From Brevundimonas subvibrioides (GTDB taxonomy: Bacteria; Pseudomonadota; Alphaproteobacteria; Caulobacterales; Caulobacteraceae): a DNA stretch of 64,000 nucleotides. Both the position numbers and the translations under genes were made by a program. The notes under the pieces were generated by a model, which searched no databases, was not told the origin of the DNA, and saw nothing but the letters and a program-made list of their open reading frames with translations. Below, in pieces: positions 1-9,179 of this stretch; positions within the stretch are counted from its first letter, which is position 1; each line of letters starts with the position of its first letter. The stretch covers positions 1,612,001 to 1,676,000 of the forward strand of contig NZ_CP114542.1 of the NCBI RefSeq assembly GCF_027271155.1, read 5' to 3'.

Positions 1-32
1 AAACCATCGCATTGGGATTATACGTCTCTGTC

Positions 33-188
33 ATGAGCGATGAACGCATGCCTCCCCGCGAGACCGACGACCCGCGCGAGCGCGATCTGGCCCGGCGCAG
101 CGGCAATCCGTCGGTGTCGATCTGGCTGATCCTGATGGCGATCGTGCTGCTGGGCGCGGTCGTCTATGTGGCGTCCGCGATCCTCTGA
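33..188 (+). CDS. small single-pass membrane protein, hypothetical
   Basis: This 51-residue ORF is too short for most gene callers. It has a charged, hydrophilic N-terminal half rich in Asp, Glu and Arg, then one strongly hydrophobic segment at about residues 30-50 reaching the C-terminus, so it probably sits as a single-pass inner membrane protein with its N-terminus in the cytoplasm. It lies 48 bases before purD on the same strand. I do not recognise the family. The sequence upstream is cut by the window start, so the start codon and promoter cannot be judged. Confidence 0.55.
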   Translation: MSDERMPPRETDDPRERDLARRSGNPSVSIWLILMAIVLLGAVVYVASAIL

Positions 189-236
189 CGACCCACTGCC
201 CTTGACCGCCCGGCGCGGCGCGGCCATTGCGCGGGC

Positions 237-1514
237 ATGGATATCCTGCTCGTCGGATCGGGGGGGCGTGAGCACGCCCTGGCCTGGAAAATCAGCCAGT
301 CGCCACTGGTCGACACGCTTTACTGCGCGCCCGGCAATCCCGGCATGGCCAGGGTCGCGACCTGTCTGTCGGACTACAAGGCCGGCGACGCCGAGGGGCT
401 GACGCGGCTGGCGCGCGAGCTCAAGGTCGGGCTGGTGGTCGTGGGACCCGAGGTGGCGCTGGAGGCCGGGCTGGCCGACCGGCTGAACGCGGCGGGCATA
501 CCCTGTTTCGGGCCGACGGCCCGGGCGGCGCAGCTCGAGACGTCCAAGGCCTTTTCCAAGGCCTTCATGGCGCGGCACGATATCCCGACGGCCCACTACG
601 GCGTCTATGACCGGGTCAAGGACGCCAAGGCCGCGCTGAAGGTGTTCAAACCGCCCTATGTGATCAAGGCCGACGGCCTGGCGGCGGGCAAGGGTGTTGC
701 GATCAGCCCGGATCAGCACGACGGCGAGGCCGAGATCGAGCGGATGCTGGGCGGACGCTTTGGCGCCGCCGGCGCGCGCGTCGTGATCGAGGAGTTCATG
801 GCGGGGGAGGAAGGCTCGCTGTTCGCCTTGTGCGACGGCCAGCGCGCGGTCCTGTTCGGCGGAGCCCAGGACCACAAGCGGGCCTTCGATGGCGATCTGG
901 GGCCGAATACGGGGGGCATGGGGGCCTATTCGCCCGCGCCGGTGTTCGACGAGGCGCTGGTGACGACGGCGAACCAGCGGATCGTTCAGCCGACGCTGAA
1001 GGCCATGGCGCAGGAGGGGACGCCTTATCGCGGGGTGCTCTATGCCGGGCTGATGTCCACGGACGAGGGGCCCCGGGTGGTGGAGTTCAACGCCCGCTTC
1101 GGCGACCCTGAATGCCAGGTCCTGATGATGCGGATGGCTGGGGACATCGTGCCCTATCTGCTGGCGTGCGCGCTGGGGGATGTGTCGCGGCTTCCGGACC
1201 CGGCGTTCACGCCCGGAACCGTGATCTGCGTAGTGATGGCGGCCAGGGGCTATCCCGACAGTCCGATCGAGGGCTCGATCATCCGGGGAGCCGAGCAGGA
1301 TTTCGGCCCGCATGTGCAGGTTTTTCATGCCGGGACGCAGCGCGACGCGGACGGCAGGCTGATTGCCGTAGGTGGGCGGGTGCTGAACATCTGCGCCGAG
1401 GGCGAGGACATCGTCGAGGCGCGCGAGCGGGCCTATCAGGCGGTCCGGATGATCGACTGGCCGGGCGGCTTCAACCGGACCGACATCGGCTGGCGGGCGC
1501 TGGAGCGCAACTAG
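237..1514 (+). CDS. purD: phosphoribosylamine--glycine ligase (GAR synthetase)
   Basis: PurD joins glycine to 5-phosphoribosylamine with ATP, the second step of de novo purine synthesis in the cytoplasm. The 425-residue length is normal for the family. The N-terminal domain begins with the GSGGREHALAWK motif (residues 7-18). The ATP-grasp core shows VIKADGLAAGKGV at about residues 142-154, followed by NTGGMGAYSP and, near residue 290, the FGDPECQ metal/nucleotide segment. The ATG at 237 starts the conserved first strand directly, so no extension is needed. It converges with the L,D-transpeptidase gene three bases downstream. No frameshift or missing motif was seen. Confidence 0.97.
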   Translation: MDILLVGSGGREHALAWKISQSPLVDTLYCAPGNPGMARVATCLSDYKAGDAEGLTRLARELKVGLVVVGPEVALEAGLADRLNAAGIPCFGPTARAAQLETSKAFSKAFMARHDIPTAHYGVYDRVKDAKAALKVFKPPYVIKADGLAAGKGVAISPDQHDGEAEIERMLGGRFGAAGARVVIEEFMAGEEGSLFALCDGQRAVLFGGAQDHKRAFDGDLGPNTGGMGAYSPAPVFDEALVTTANQRIVQPTLKAMAQEGTPYRGVLYAGLMSTDEGPRVVEFNARFGDPECQVLMMRMAGDIVPYLLACALGDVSRLPDPAFTPGTVICVVMAARGYPDSPIEGSIIRGAEQDFGPHVQVFHAGTQRDADGRLIAVGGRVLNICAEGEDIVEARERAYQAVRMIDWPGGFNRTDIGWRALERN

Positions 1515-1517
1515 GCG

Positions 1518-2192
1518 TCAGGCGGCGGCGTACAGCAGCCGGCCCTCGCCCATCCGCTCGCGCAGCATCGGCAGGTCGGTGTGGGCGGTGGAGAAGCAGC
1601 CGTAGCTGCGGCCCAGCTTGCCCTCGCGGGCCAGGAATTCGGGGTCCGCATAGTCCGCGCCATGGACGATGATGGCGCGGTCGCGGGCCAGGTTGTTAGT
1701 GTATTCGAGGCCGTCCAGCAGGACGTTGGGTCCCTGCTGCGATCCCCAGCCAGCGCCGGCGGTGGCGAAGGCTCCGACCGAGGACATGTAGCTCTCGGGC
1801 TCGTTGGAGAAGGTTCGGGCATAGCCGGAATGGTCCGGGTCGGAGCCGCGGCCGTGGCAGGTGCGGAAGGCGGTGACGCGACCCGCGATCAGGTCGACCT
1901 CATAGAGGCGTTCCTCGCCGGAGAATTTCTGGAAATCGACCAGGTACATCCGGTCGCGCAGCGGAATGCGCGGATGATGGACGTCCAGGGCGGCCATGGC
2001 CCTGGCCATCAGGGCGGGTCGAACCAGGCGCTGGGGGTCGAGCGGCGGCGGGGTGATCTGCGGGATCGGGGCCAGGGGACGGGGTGCCGGAGCCTGGGCC
2101 AGGACGATCGGCGTGACGGCGGCCGGTGCTGAAGCGCAACCGGCAAGCATCGCCGACCCGCCCAGAATCATACCTCGTCTCGATAGCCGCAT
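1518..2192 (-). CDS. exported murein L,D-transpeptidase-fold lipoprotein (YkuD_2-like)
   Basis: The protein resembles the catalytic-domain family of murein L,D-transpeptidases, which act on peptidoglycan peptides in the periplasm. Residues 1-19 form an export signal with RR followed by a hydrophobic stretch and a lipobox-like MLAGC, with Cys19 the likely lipidation site. A Pro/Ala-rich linker spans about residues 20-60. The catalytic signature is HG at 177-178 and S-x-G-C at 196-199, with Cys199 the presumed nucleophile. I chose the ATG at 2192 rather than 2252 because a GAGGG ribosome site lies just upstream and the signal peptide then begins correctly. It converges with purD and is divergent from the amidohydrolase gene. 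Specific activity is inferred. Confidence 0.85.
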   Translation of the reverse strand: MRLSRRGMILGGSAMLAGCASAPAAVTPIVLAQAPAPRPLAPIPQITPPPLDPQRLVRPALMARAMAALDVHHPRIPLRDRMYLVDFQKFSGEERLYEVDLIAGRVTAFRTCHGRGSDPDHSGYARTFSNEPESYMSSVGAFATAGAGWGSQQGPNVLLDGLEYTNNLARDRAIIVHGADYADPEFLAREGKLGRSYGCFSTAHTDLPMLRERMGEGRLLYAAA

Positions 2193-2319
2193 GCGACGCC
2201 CTCGTAGCGGTTGTCCGAAGTCACGACTTGTTTCACAAATCTGGTCCCGCATTCAAGCGCGACCTTGGCTCTTTCCCCGACCCGGGTATGGTCGAGACCA
2301 CACAAGAGGGAAGAGATCG

Positions 2320-3636
2320 ATGAAGTTCGCACTCGTGGCCGCGATGGCCGTCATGGCCGTCGCAGGGTCTTCGCAGGCGCAGCAGAGCCCCGCCTCACAG
2401 GCTTTGCCCGCGGCGGGCGAAACCACGTTCGTTCAGGCTGGGCGGCTGCTGGCGGACCCCGAGAGCGGCATTGTGCTGCGCGATAAAACTCTCGTGATCG
2501 TCGGCAATCGGGTCACCGAAATCCGCGACGGCTTCGTCGGCGAGGGTCATGTGGTCGACCTGCGCGACTCGTTCGTGCTGCCCGGCCTGATCGACAGCCA
2601 TGTGCACCTGACGTCGCAGCAGAGCCCGTCGGGGCGTCTGGATGCCGTGACGCGCGATTCCGCAGACAGCGCGATTATCGGGGCAGGGTTTGCTCGGCGC
2701 ACGCTGATGGCCGGGTTCACCACCGTGGCCGATCTGGGCGGCAACAACGATGCCGTTTTCGCGCTGCGCGACGGAATCCGGCGAGGGGACGTGGTGGGCC
2801 CGCGCGTGATCGCGGCGGGTTCAGCCGTATCCATCCATGGCGGGCATGGAGATGTGAACGGCTATACCGACGCCGTCATGCACCTGCTGTCGCCCGAGAG
2901 CGTCTGTTCCGGTGCCGATGACTGCATGCGGGCGGTGCGGCTGCAGGTCCGGGCCGGGGCCGACATCATCAAGATCACCGCAACCGGGGGCGTGCTGTCC
3001 AATACCGCTGCCGGTCTGGCCCAGCAGTTCACCGATGCCGAACTGGCCGCCATCGTCGAGGTGGCGCACCGGATGGGTCGTCAGGTGACCGCTCACGCCC
3101 ACGGGGTCGATGGCATCAACGCCTTCCTCGAGGCCGGCGGGGATTCGATCGAACACGGCACCTATCTCGACGATGAATCGATCCGGCTGTTCCGATCGCA
3201 TCACGCCTATCTGGTGCCGACGCTGTTGGCAGGCGACTTCGTGGCACGGGTCGCCTCGGGGCCGGACAATTTCTTCACCCCGGCCCAGACCGCCAAGGCG
3301 CTGGAGGTCGGGCCGAAGATGGTCGACATGGCCCGACGGGCGCATGATGGCGGGGTCATGATCGCGTTCGGAACCGATACCGGGGTTTCGGCGCATGGCG
3401 ACAATGCCCAGGAGTTCGCGCTGCTGGTGCGGGCGGGTCTGTCGCCGCTGGAAGCGATCCAGGCGGCGACCAATGTCGCGGCGGCCCACCTGCAGATTTC
3501 GGGCGAGGCGGGTCGGATCGCGGTCGGGATGCCGGCCGACATCGTGGCGGTCGAGGGCGATCCGCTGACCGACGTCACCACGCTGGAGCACATGGCCTTC
3601 GTGATGAAGGGTGGCGTCGTCTATCGCGAGGAGTGA
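2320..3636 (+). CDS. exported metal-dependent amidohydrolase (Xaa-Pro dipeptidase / carboxypeptidase-like)
   Basis: This 438-residue protein has a signal peptide (hydrophobic core about residues 4-18, AQA-type cleavage near 20) and an amidohydrolase-superfamily barrel. Metal-binding features are visible in order: HVH at 94-96, a lysine in DIIKITATGG near 217, His in VTAHAHG and IEHGTYL, and Asp in FGTDTG near the end of the barrel. Related proteins in Caulobacter cleave C-terminal residues from peptides, so a periplasmic peptidase role is likely, but substrate is not shown. The ATG at 2320 follows an AGAGGGAAGAG ribosome site; the longer upstream reading frame is not needed. The gene overlaps the 3' end of lpxK by 16 bases, tail to tail. 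Confidence 0.88.
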   Translation: MKFALVAAMAVMAVAGSSQAQQSPASQALPAAGETTFVQAGRLLADPESGIVLRDKTLVIVGNRVTEIRDGFVGEGHVVDLRDSFVLPGLIDSHVHLTSQQSPSGRLDAVTRDSADSAIIGAGFARRTLMAGFTTVADLGGNNDAVFALRDGIRRGDVVGPRVIAAGSAVSIHGGHGDVNGYTDAVMHLLSPESVCSGADDCMRAVRLQVRAGADIIKITATGGVLSNTAAGLAQQFTDAELAAIVEVAHRMGRQVTAHAHGVDGINAFLEAGGDSIEHGTYLDDESIRLFRSHHAYLVPTLLAGDFVARVASGPDNFFTPAQTAKALEVGPKMVDMARRAHDGGVMIAFGTDTGVSAHGDNAQEFALLVRAGLSPLEAIQAATNVAAAHLQISGEAGRIAVGMPADIVAVEGDPLTDVTTLEHMAFVMKGGVVYREE

Positions 3637-4628
3637 GCCAGCAGGGTCCTGAGTCCCGCCTCGTCCTCGAACCGGGCGGCGACCGGCCATGAGGTGACGC
3701 GGGTCCGCCAGTCGGGCGGCAGGCGGACCCAGTCCTTCTCGGTTGTGATCAGACCGGCGTCGAACACGGCGGCGCGATCCGCGAGGAAGGCGAGGTCCCC
3801 GGGCCGGTAGGCGGCGTGGTCCGGGAAGGGCACGAAGTCGGACAGGTCGGCCCGCGCCGCCTTCAGGGCGCGCTCGACCTTCCACGGCTTGGCGATCCCC
3901 GCAAACCCGACCAGCGGACCGGACGGCGGGGCCTGGGCGGGTTCCAGACGAGCGATGAAGGTCGGCAGGGTACCGAAGGTCGCCAGCAGTTCGGGATCGG
4001 CCGGCGGGGCGTCGGCCGGCAGCAGAACGACGACGGCGTCGGCCCGGGCCAGACCGGCCGCCATAGGTTCCCGCATGGGTCCCGAAGGAAACACCGACCC
4101 GTCGCCGAAGGGCCATTCGCCCTCGCGCGTTTCGCCGTCCACGACGATCAGGCTGAGCGTCTTGTGCAGGGACGGGTTCTGGTGAGCGTCGTCGAGGACC
4201 AGCGCCCGAGCCCCCTCCGACACGGCGGCCCGTGCGCCGGCGACGCGGTCGCGGGCAATCCAGACCGGTGCCCCGGCCGAAAGCATCAGCGGTTCGTCGC
4301 CGACGTCGGCTGCGGTGTGAACGACGGGATCGACCCGGACCGGGCCGTCCAGACGGCCGCCATAACCCCGAGACAGGGCCTGGGCCTCGATACCTGCGCT
4401 GCGGAGCAGGCGAAGGACCTCGCGCGCGACCGGGGTCTTGCCCGATCCGCCGACGGTCAGATTGCCGATGGAGATGACGGGGATGCCGACGTCCACGGGG
4501 GTGGCACGGGCGATCCGGCGTGCGGTGGCGGCGGTCCAGATCCAGGAGACGGGTTTAAGCAGGATGCGGGCGACGCGGCCATGGCGGCCGTGCCGTTCAT
4601 ACCACCAGCGCGGCGTGGACAGTTTCAT
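3621..4628 (-). CDS. lpxK: tetraacyldisaccharide 4'-kinase
   Basis: LpxK phosphorylates the 4' position of the lipid A disaccharide at the inner membrane. The N-terminus has the expected basic and hydrophobic entry segment (about residues 15-35), followed by the P-loop GNLTVGGSGKTP at 55-66. Length (335 residues) is typical. Its ATG overlaps the waaA stop codon (ATGA), so the two are probably translationally coupled in a minus-strand run with the DUF374 acyltransferase and the ABC exporter. All four products belong to lipid A / lipopolysaccharide assembly. No anomalies were seen. Confidence 0.95.
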   Translation of the reverse strand: MKLSTPRWWYERHGRHGRVARILLKPVSWIWTAATARRIARATPVDVGIPVISIGNLTVGGSGKTPVAREVLRLLRSAGIEAQALSRGYGGRLDGPVRVDPVVHTAADVGDEPLMLSAGAPVWIARDRVAGARAAVSEGARALVLDDAHQNPSLHKTLSLIVVDGETREGEWPFGDGSVFPSGPMREPMAAGLARADAVVVLLPADAPPADPELLATFGTLPTFIARLEPAQAPPSGPLVGFAGIAKPWKVERALKAARADLSDFVPFPDHAAYRPGDLAFLADRAAVFDAGLITTEKDWVRLPPDWRTRVTSWPVAARFEDEAGLRTLLAHSSR

Positions 4629-5908
4629 TGGCGCACCGGGGGGAGCAGGGGCTGCAGGGCCTCCCACAGCCGGTCCAGACCGGCTCCCGCCTCCGCAGCG
4701 GCGCGGCGGCCCCGGTCTCCCATGGCGCGTGCCGCGTTGGGGTCGCCCAGCAGAGGCAACACCATGCCCGGCAGATCGCCCGGTGTGGCGACCACAGTCA
4801 GGCCGCCGGCCGCGGTCAGATCCGCGGTCACGGCCTGCCAGTTCGAGGCGTCGGGGCCGGTGACGGCGGGCTTGCCCAGCCGGGCGGGCTCCAGCGGATT
4901 GTGTCCGCCCCAGGGCTCGCGACCGAGGACCGGGCCGAATGAGCCGCCCATGACGACCACATCGGCCAGACGCAGGAACAGGCCGAGTTCGCCCAGGGTG
5001 TCGGCGACATAGAGGTCGGTCTCGCCATTCGGTACGGCACCCCGCGACCGCAGGGCGAAGCAGTAGCCGTCGCGTGTGAGGGTGGCGGCGATCTCGGGCC
5101 CGCGTGCGGGGTGGCGCGGGACGATGATGAGGCACAGGCGTTCGGCGAGGCGATCGAGGGCCCGGACGATGGCGATTTCCTCTCCCTCATGGGTCGAGGC
5201 GGCGACGATCACCGGCCGATCCCCGATGGCGGCGCTGAGGGCGTTGAAGGCAGCCGCATCGTGCGGGAGCGGCCCGCCGGAGAGTTTCAGGTTCACCTGA
5301 CCGTCGATGCGCGCACCCAGGGTTTTCAGGCGATCTGCCGAGGTCTCGTCCTGGGGCATGACCAGGGCAAAGGCCTTCAGCAGTTCTCGCGCCGACCCGG
5401 GGATGCGGCCCCAGCCTTGGGCGGTCTTTTCGGTGATCCGCGCGCTGACGAGCGCCAGCGGAATCCTCCGCGCGCCTGCGCCGAGGATCAGGTTGGGCCA
5501 CAGTTCGCTCTCGACGAAGACGCCCAGGGAGGGTCTCCAGTGGTCGAGAAAGGCGGCGACGGCATCGGGACCATCGACGGGGGCGAACTGGTGGATGACG
5601 CCGGGCGGCAGACGCCGTGCCAGCAGGTCGGCGGAGGTCACCGTGCCGGACGTGACGAGCACCGTCAGCTCCGGGCGGCTCTCCACGAACCGATCGACCA
5701 GGGGCAGCAGGGACAGGGTTTCGCCCACGCTGACGCCATGCAGCCAGACCAGATCGCCTTCGGGCCGGGCGAGGCGGGAGACGCCGAGGCGTTCGTCGAC
5801 CCGGACGGCGTCCTCCTTGCCCTGCTTGACGCGGGCGTCGAGCAGGCGCGGCGCCAGGGGCTCCAGCAGGCGTGTCAGCAGGCGATAGGCGGCGAGCGGC
5901 AGGGTCAC
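4625..5908 (-). CDS. waaA: 3-deoxy-D-manno-octulosonic acid (Kdo) transferase
   Basis: WaaA adds Kdo from CMP-Kdo to the lipid A precursor on the cytoplasmic face of the inner membrane. From the GTG start the protein has 427 residues. It carries the HGVSVGE motif, with Glu63 the family catalytic base, and a C-terminal glycosyltransferase-B half containing VVVMGGSFGP and GGHNPLEPA. The GTG at 5908 is preferred because it overlaps the stop codon of the upstream acyltransferase gene (GTGA) and brings the first helix into register. Whether it adds one, two or more Kdo residues cannot be read from sequence. Confidence 0.94.
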   Translation of the reverse strand: MTLPLAAYRLLTRLLEPLAPRLLDARVKQGKEDAVRVDERLGVSRLARPEGDLVWLHGVSVGETLSLLPLVDRFVESRPELTVLVTSGTVTSADLLARRLPPGVIHQFAPVDGPDAVAAFLDHWRPSLGVFVESELWPNLILGAGARRIPLALVSARITEKTAQGWGRIPGSARELLKAFALVMPQDETSADRLKTLGARIDGQVNLKLSGGPLPHDAAAFNALSAAIGDRPVIVAASTHEGEEIAIVRALDRLAERLCLIIVPRHPARGPEIAATLTRDGYCFALRSRGAVPNGETDLYVADTLGELGLFLRLADVVVMGGSFGPVLGREPWGGHNPLEPARLGKPAVTGPDASNWQAVTADLTAAGGLTVVATPGDLPGMVLPLLGDPNAARAMGDRGRRAAAEAGAGLDRLWEALQPLLPPVRQ

Positions 5909-6591
5909 AGCCGCTCCAGCCCCGTCATCGCATCGGCGCGGGCCTCCACCGCCGTCAGGCGCGCTGTCCACGGGCCGGTCACGTCGGAGAGGGCCGCTCC
6001 AGGGGGGAAACGGGCGATGTCATAGACGATGGCACCCCGGCCGAAGGGCAGGGGCAGAAGGGCGCGGTCCCAGCTGTTCAGGCGGACGGCCGGATTGCAG
6101 CTCATGCCGATGAAGAGGACCGGCGCGCCCGACATCCTGGCCATAAGGGGCAGGCCCTCGGCCATCACCCGCACCGGGCCGCGCGGGCCGTCGGGCGTGA
6201 CGGCGAGCGCCCCGATCCTGAGCTGTTTCAGTCCGTCGCGAAGGGCCTGGGATCCGCCCTTCGCCGCATCGGCCTTGTCCTTGTTGGCAGATGAACCGCG
6301 CACGGCGGGAAACCCCTGCAGCGCCACGGCCCTGGCAATGAACTGGCCGTCAGGGCTGAGGGAAATCAGGGCCTTGGCAGGCTGTGCCTTGTCGAGCGGC
6401 CAGCAGGACGGCGAAAGGCCGATGCGCGAATGCCAGAAGGTGCAGAGCACGCCGCCGCCTGCGGCCCAGACGCCCTCGGCGTGCTCGCGGCCCTCGTATG
6501 ACCAGCGGATCGTGGCGAAACAGAATCGCATCCAGGCGGCCAGGACGGACGACAGGATGATCTGGATGATCGGATTGCGAAGGGGCCGCAC
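5905..6591 (-). CDS. DUF374-type lysophospholipid acyltransferase family protein
   Basis: This 228-residue protein belongs to the DUF374 branch of the lysophospholipid acyltransferase fold, often encoded beside waaA and lpxK in Alphaproteobacteria. One hydrophobic N-terminal segment (about residues 5-25) suggests attachment to the inner membrane. The acyltransferase-like FWHSR motif is near residue 55 and a TPDGPRGP motif near residue 140. The GTG start at 6591 follows the ABC exporter stop with one base between, and there is no in-frame ATG in a sensible place. A role as a lipid A or phospholipid acyltransferase is inferred from family and neighbours; the exact substrate is unknown. Confidence 0.88.
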   Translation of the reverse strand: MRPLRNPIIQIILSSVLAAWMRFCFATIRWSYEGREHAEGVWAAGGGVLCTFWHSRIGLSPSCWPLDKAQPAKALISLSPDGQFIARAVALQGFPAVRGSSANKDKADAAKGGSQALRDGLKQLRIGALAVTPDGPRGPVRVMAEGLPLMARMSGAPVLFIGMSCNPAVRLNSWDRALLPLPFGRGAIVYDIARFPPGAALSDVTGPWTARLTAVEARADAMTGLERL

Positions 6592-6592
6592 G

Positions 6593-8419
6593 TCACGCGA
6601 CCGTAGCGACGGCGGGCGTGCCGTCCAGCGACTGTTGACGCGCCAGGCGGCTGTAGAGACCGCCTTTCCTGACAAGCGCAGCATGGGTGCCGCTCTCGAC
6701 GATGCGGCCGGCCTCGAGCACCAGAATGCGGTCGGCCCGCTGCACGGTGGACAGGCGGTGGGCGATCATCAGGGTCGAGCGGCCGGTCATCAGCCGCTCC
6801 AGAGCCGCCTGGACCAGGGCCTCGCTTTCGGTGTCGAGGGCCGAGGTGGCTTCGTCGAGCAGCAGGATGGGTGAGTCCTTGAGGAAGGCGCGGGCGATGG
6901 CGATTCGCTGACGCTGGCCGCCCGACAGGCGCATACCGGCCTCGCCGGCACGGGTCTGGTAGCCTTCCGGCAGGGCGGTGATGAAGTCATGGGCGGCCGC
7001 GGATCGGGCGGCCTCGGCGATCTGCTCGGCCGTCGCGCCGGGTCGGGCGTAGGCGATGTTGGCGGCGATCGTGTCGTCGAACAGGAATGGCTCCTGGGTC
7101 ACCAGGGCGATGCGGGCGCGCAGGTCCGTCAGGCTGAGGTCGCGCAGATCGACCCCGTTGACGGTAATTGACCCGCCGGTGACGTCGTAGAAACGCGGAA
7201 GGAGGCTGAGCAGGGTCGACTTGCCGCCACCGGATGGGCCTACCAGGGCGACCGTCTCGCCCGGCGCGACCGTCAGGGCCACATCCGAGATCGTGGGGGC
7301 CGCGGCCGAATAGGCGAAGGAGACCTGGTCGAACACGATGGTGGCCGCGCCTTCGGGCAGAAGGACGGGCGATGCGGCCTGACGGATCTCCGGCTCGATA
7401 TCCAGCGAGGCGAACAGGCGACGCGCAGCGGTCAGGCCCTCGATCATCACGGTCTGCAGGTTCACCACCTGACGCAAGGACTGGCCCGCCAGCATCAGCA
7501 GGCCGATGAAGGCGGCGAAGGCCCCGACGCTCATCTCGCCGTCGCGCGACTTCCAGCCGGCATAGACCATGACGGTGGCGACGATGATCATGGCCACAAG
7601 GTTGCTGAAAGGCCCGGCGAAGGCGCGGCTGTCGGCGCTCTTGATGACGTGCTTCTGGCGGCGGGCAACGACGTCACCGACGCGGGCCTGTTCGGCGGCT
7701 TCGCGGTTCTCCAGCTTGATCAGACGAACCCCGTCGAGGTTTTCCATCAGGGCGGTCGAGAGGCTTTCGGTCTCCTTCATCGCACCGACCGTGGCCTTGC
7801 GCGTGCGTTTGGAGAACCGTCGCAGCACGAAGCTGATCAAGGGGACGCCCAGCAACACGACCAGGGTCAGCTGCCAGTCGATGAAGGCCATGCCGACGAT
7901 CACGGCCAGCAATGTCACCGCGTTCTGGGTGTAGTTGACGACGCCCGAGGTGAAGGCCTCGCGAACCAGATTGGCGTCGAACAGGACGGACGACACGAAA
8001 CTGCCGGTATGCTGGCTGCGCAGGCGGGCCAGGTCGGCGCGGATCATGGCCCCGAATAGCCGGACCTGGATATCGCCGACGATGCCGTGACCCAGCCGGT
8101 TCACCAGGGCGGCCTGGCCCAGCGAAGCGAGCGTCCAGAGGAAGGCAACCGCGACGATCGCGGCGGGGATCCAGATCAGGGTCTGGCCGGGCGGAACGGG
8201 AAACAGGCCCCACAGCCTGATGGGCGCATCCGGATCGACGAACAGCCCGTTGATGGCCGGCTCCAGCAGCTTCAGCGTCAGAGCATTCAGGCCGCCCGCC
8301 GCGACGGCGCACAGGATCGAGGTGAACAGCGCCACCTTGTGATGCGAGAGATAGTCGCGCCAGATCCGCGCCAGCAAAGGGCGCAGAGGGGCCTTCTCAT
8401 CGGATACGGGCGAACTCAT
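6593..8419 (-). CDS. MsbA-like lipid exporter, ABC transporter with fused membrane and ATPase domains
   Basis: This 608-residue half-transporter has an N-terminal six-helix membrane domain (about residues 25-310) fused to an ATP-binding domain. In the latter the Walker A GPSGGGKSTLL, the signature LSGGQRQRIAIARA and the Walker B ILLLDEATSALD are all intact, so it should be active as a homodimer. Its place at the head of the DUF374-waaA-lpxK run supports a role flipping lipid A core or a related lipid across the inner membrane, as MsbA does. I used the ATG at 8419; an in-frame ATG at 8494 would add 25 hydrophilic residues and cannot be excluded. Confidence 0.92.
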   Translation of the reverse strand: MSSPVSDEKAPLRPLLARIWRDYLSHHKVALFTSILCAVAAGGLNALTLKLLEPAINGLFVDPDAPIRLWGLFPVPPGQTLIWIPAAIVAVAFLWTLASLGQAALVNRLGHGIVGDIQVRLFGAMIRADLARLRSQHTGSFVSSVLFDANLVREAFTSGVVNYTQNAVTLLAVIVGMAFIDWQLTLVVLLGVPLISFVLRRFSKRTRKATVGAMKETESLSTALMENLDGVRLIKLENREAAEQARVGDVVARRQKHVIKSADSRAFAGPFSNLVAMIIVATVMVYAGWKSRDGEMSVGAFAAFIGLLMLAGQSLRQVVNLQTVMIEGLTAARRLFASLDIEPEIRQAASPVLLPEGAATIVFDQVSFAYSAAAPTISDVALTVAPGETVALVGPSGGGKSTLLSLLPRFYDVTGGSITVNGVDLRDLSLTDLRARIALVTQEPFLFDDTIAANIAYARPGATAEQIAEAARSAAAHDFITALPEGYQTRAGEAGMRLSGGQRQRIAIARAFLKDSPILLLDEATSALDTESEALVQAALERLMTGRSTLMIAHRLSTVQRADRILVLEAGRIVESGTHAALVRKGGLYSRLARQQSLDGTPAVATVA

Positions 8420-8510
8420 CGGCCCGAGGTCGGACGGCCGGGGTCGCAAGTCAAGCGTTCGGTCGTCGGGACGGGATGACGGGAAGCGATCCATCGCCTA
8501 TTTCACAGCC

Positions 8511-9176
8511 ATGGCGCGATTTGATGTCTCGACCCCGGACGGGCTGGCGGCCGCGCGACGGGACTTCTTCTGGAACGATCACGCCTTCCTGCGGCTGGCG
8601 TTTTCGAACGCCCACTGGATCGGGCCGGATCTGGTCCGCACCAACCAGCCGTCGCCGCGCCAGCTGGAAGGCTGGGCCCGGCAGGGGATCAGGACGGTCA
8701 TCAATCTGCGCGGGGAGCGAGACGAAGGCTATTACTGGCTGGAGAAGGAGGCGTGCGATCGGCTGGGTCTGACCCTGATCGATGCGCCGCTCGATTCGCG
8801 CGATCCACCGTCGAAGGATCGGGTACGCCGGGCCCGGGATCTGTTCGCGTCGATCGAATATCCTGCCCTGATCCACTGCAAGTCCGGCGCGGACCGGGCC
8901 GGGCTGATGGCGGTCTTCTACCGGCATTTCAGGCTGGGGGAGCCGATCTCGGTCGCACGGCAGGAGCTGTCGAAACGGTTTCTGCACAGCCGGGAGGGGT
9001 TGACCGGCGTGCTGGACTATTTCGTCGAGACCTACATCGACGAGGTGGAGCCTACCGGCGTGGGTTTCCTGGAGTGGGTCGAATCGGACGCCTATGATCC
9101 CCGTGCGATGCGCACACGGTTCCGGGCGTCGTGGTGGGGGACCCTGCTGACCGAGCGGCTGCTGAAGCGGGAGTAG
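8511..9176 (+). CDS. cysteine-dependent phosphatase of the protein-tyrosine / dual-specificity family
   Basis: The 221-residue protein contains the phosphatase loop HCKSGADR (residues 122-129), with Cys123 as nucleophile and Arg129 binding phosphate. The upstream NLRGERDEGYYW segment and the general-acid loop around residues 90-100 also fit the family. It has no signal peptide. It stands alone on the plus strand inside a minus-strand lipid A cluster and is divergent from the exporter gene. In Caulobacter a phosphatase of this fold (CtpA) is required for normal lipid A phosphate removal, so this could be the equivalent gene, but that is inference from fold and position only. Confidence 0.85.
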   Translation: MARFDVSTPDGLAAARRDFFWNDHAFLRLAFSNAHWIGPDLVRTNQPSPRQLEGWARQGIRTVINLRGERDEGYYWLEKEACDRLGLTLIDAPLDSRDPPSKDRVRRARDLFASIEYPALIHCKSGADRAGLMAVFYRHFRLGEPISVARQELSKRFLHSREGLTGVLDYFVETYIDEVEPTGVGFLEWVESDAYDPRAMRTRFRASWWGTLLTERLLKRE

Positions 9177-9179
9177 GCT

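Noticed and set aside
2821..4116. Open frame of 431 codons on the minus strand
   Set aside because: It spans the amidohydrolase and the lpxK 3' end in a non-coding frame, with low-complexity Arg/Gly composition.
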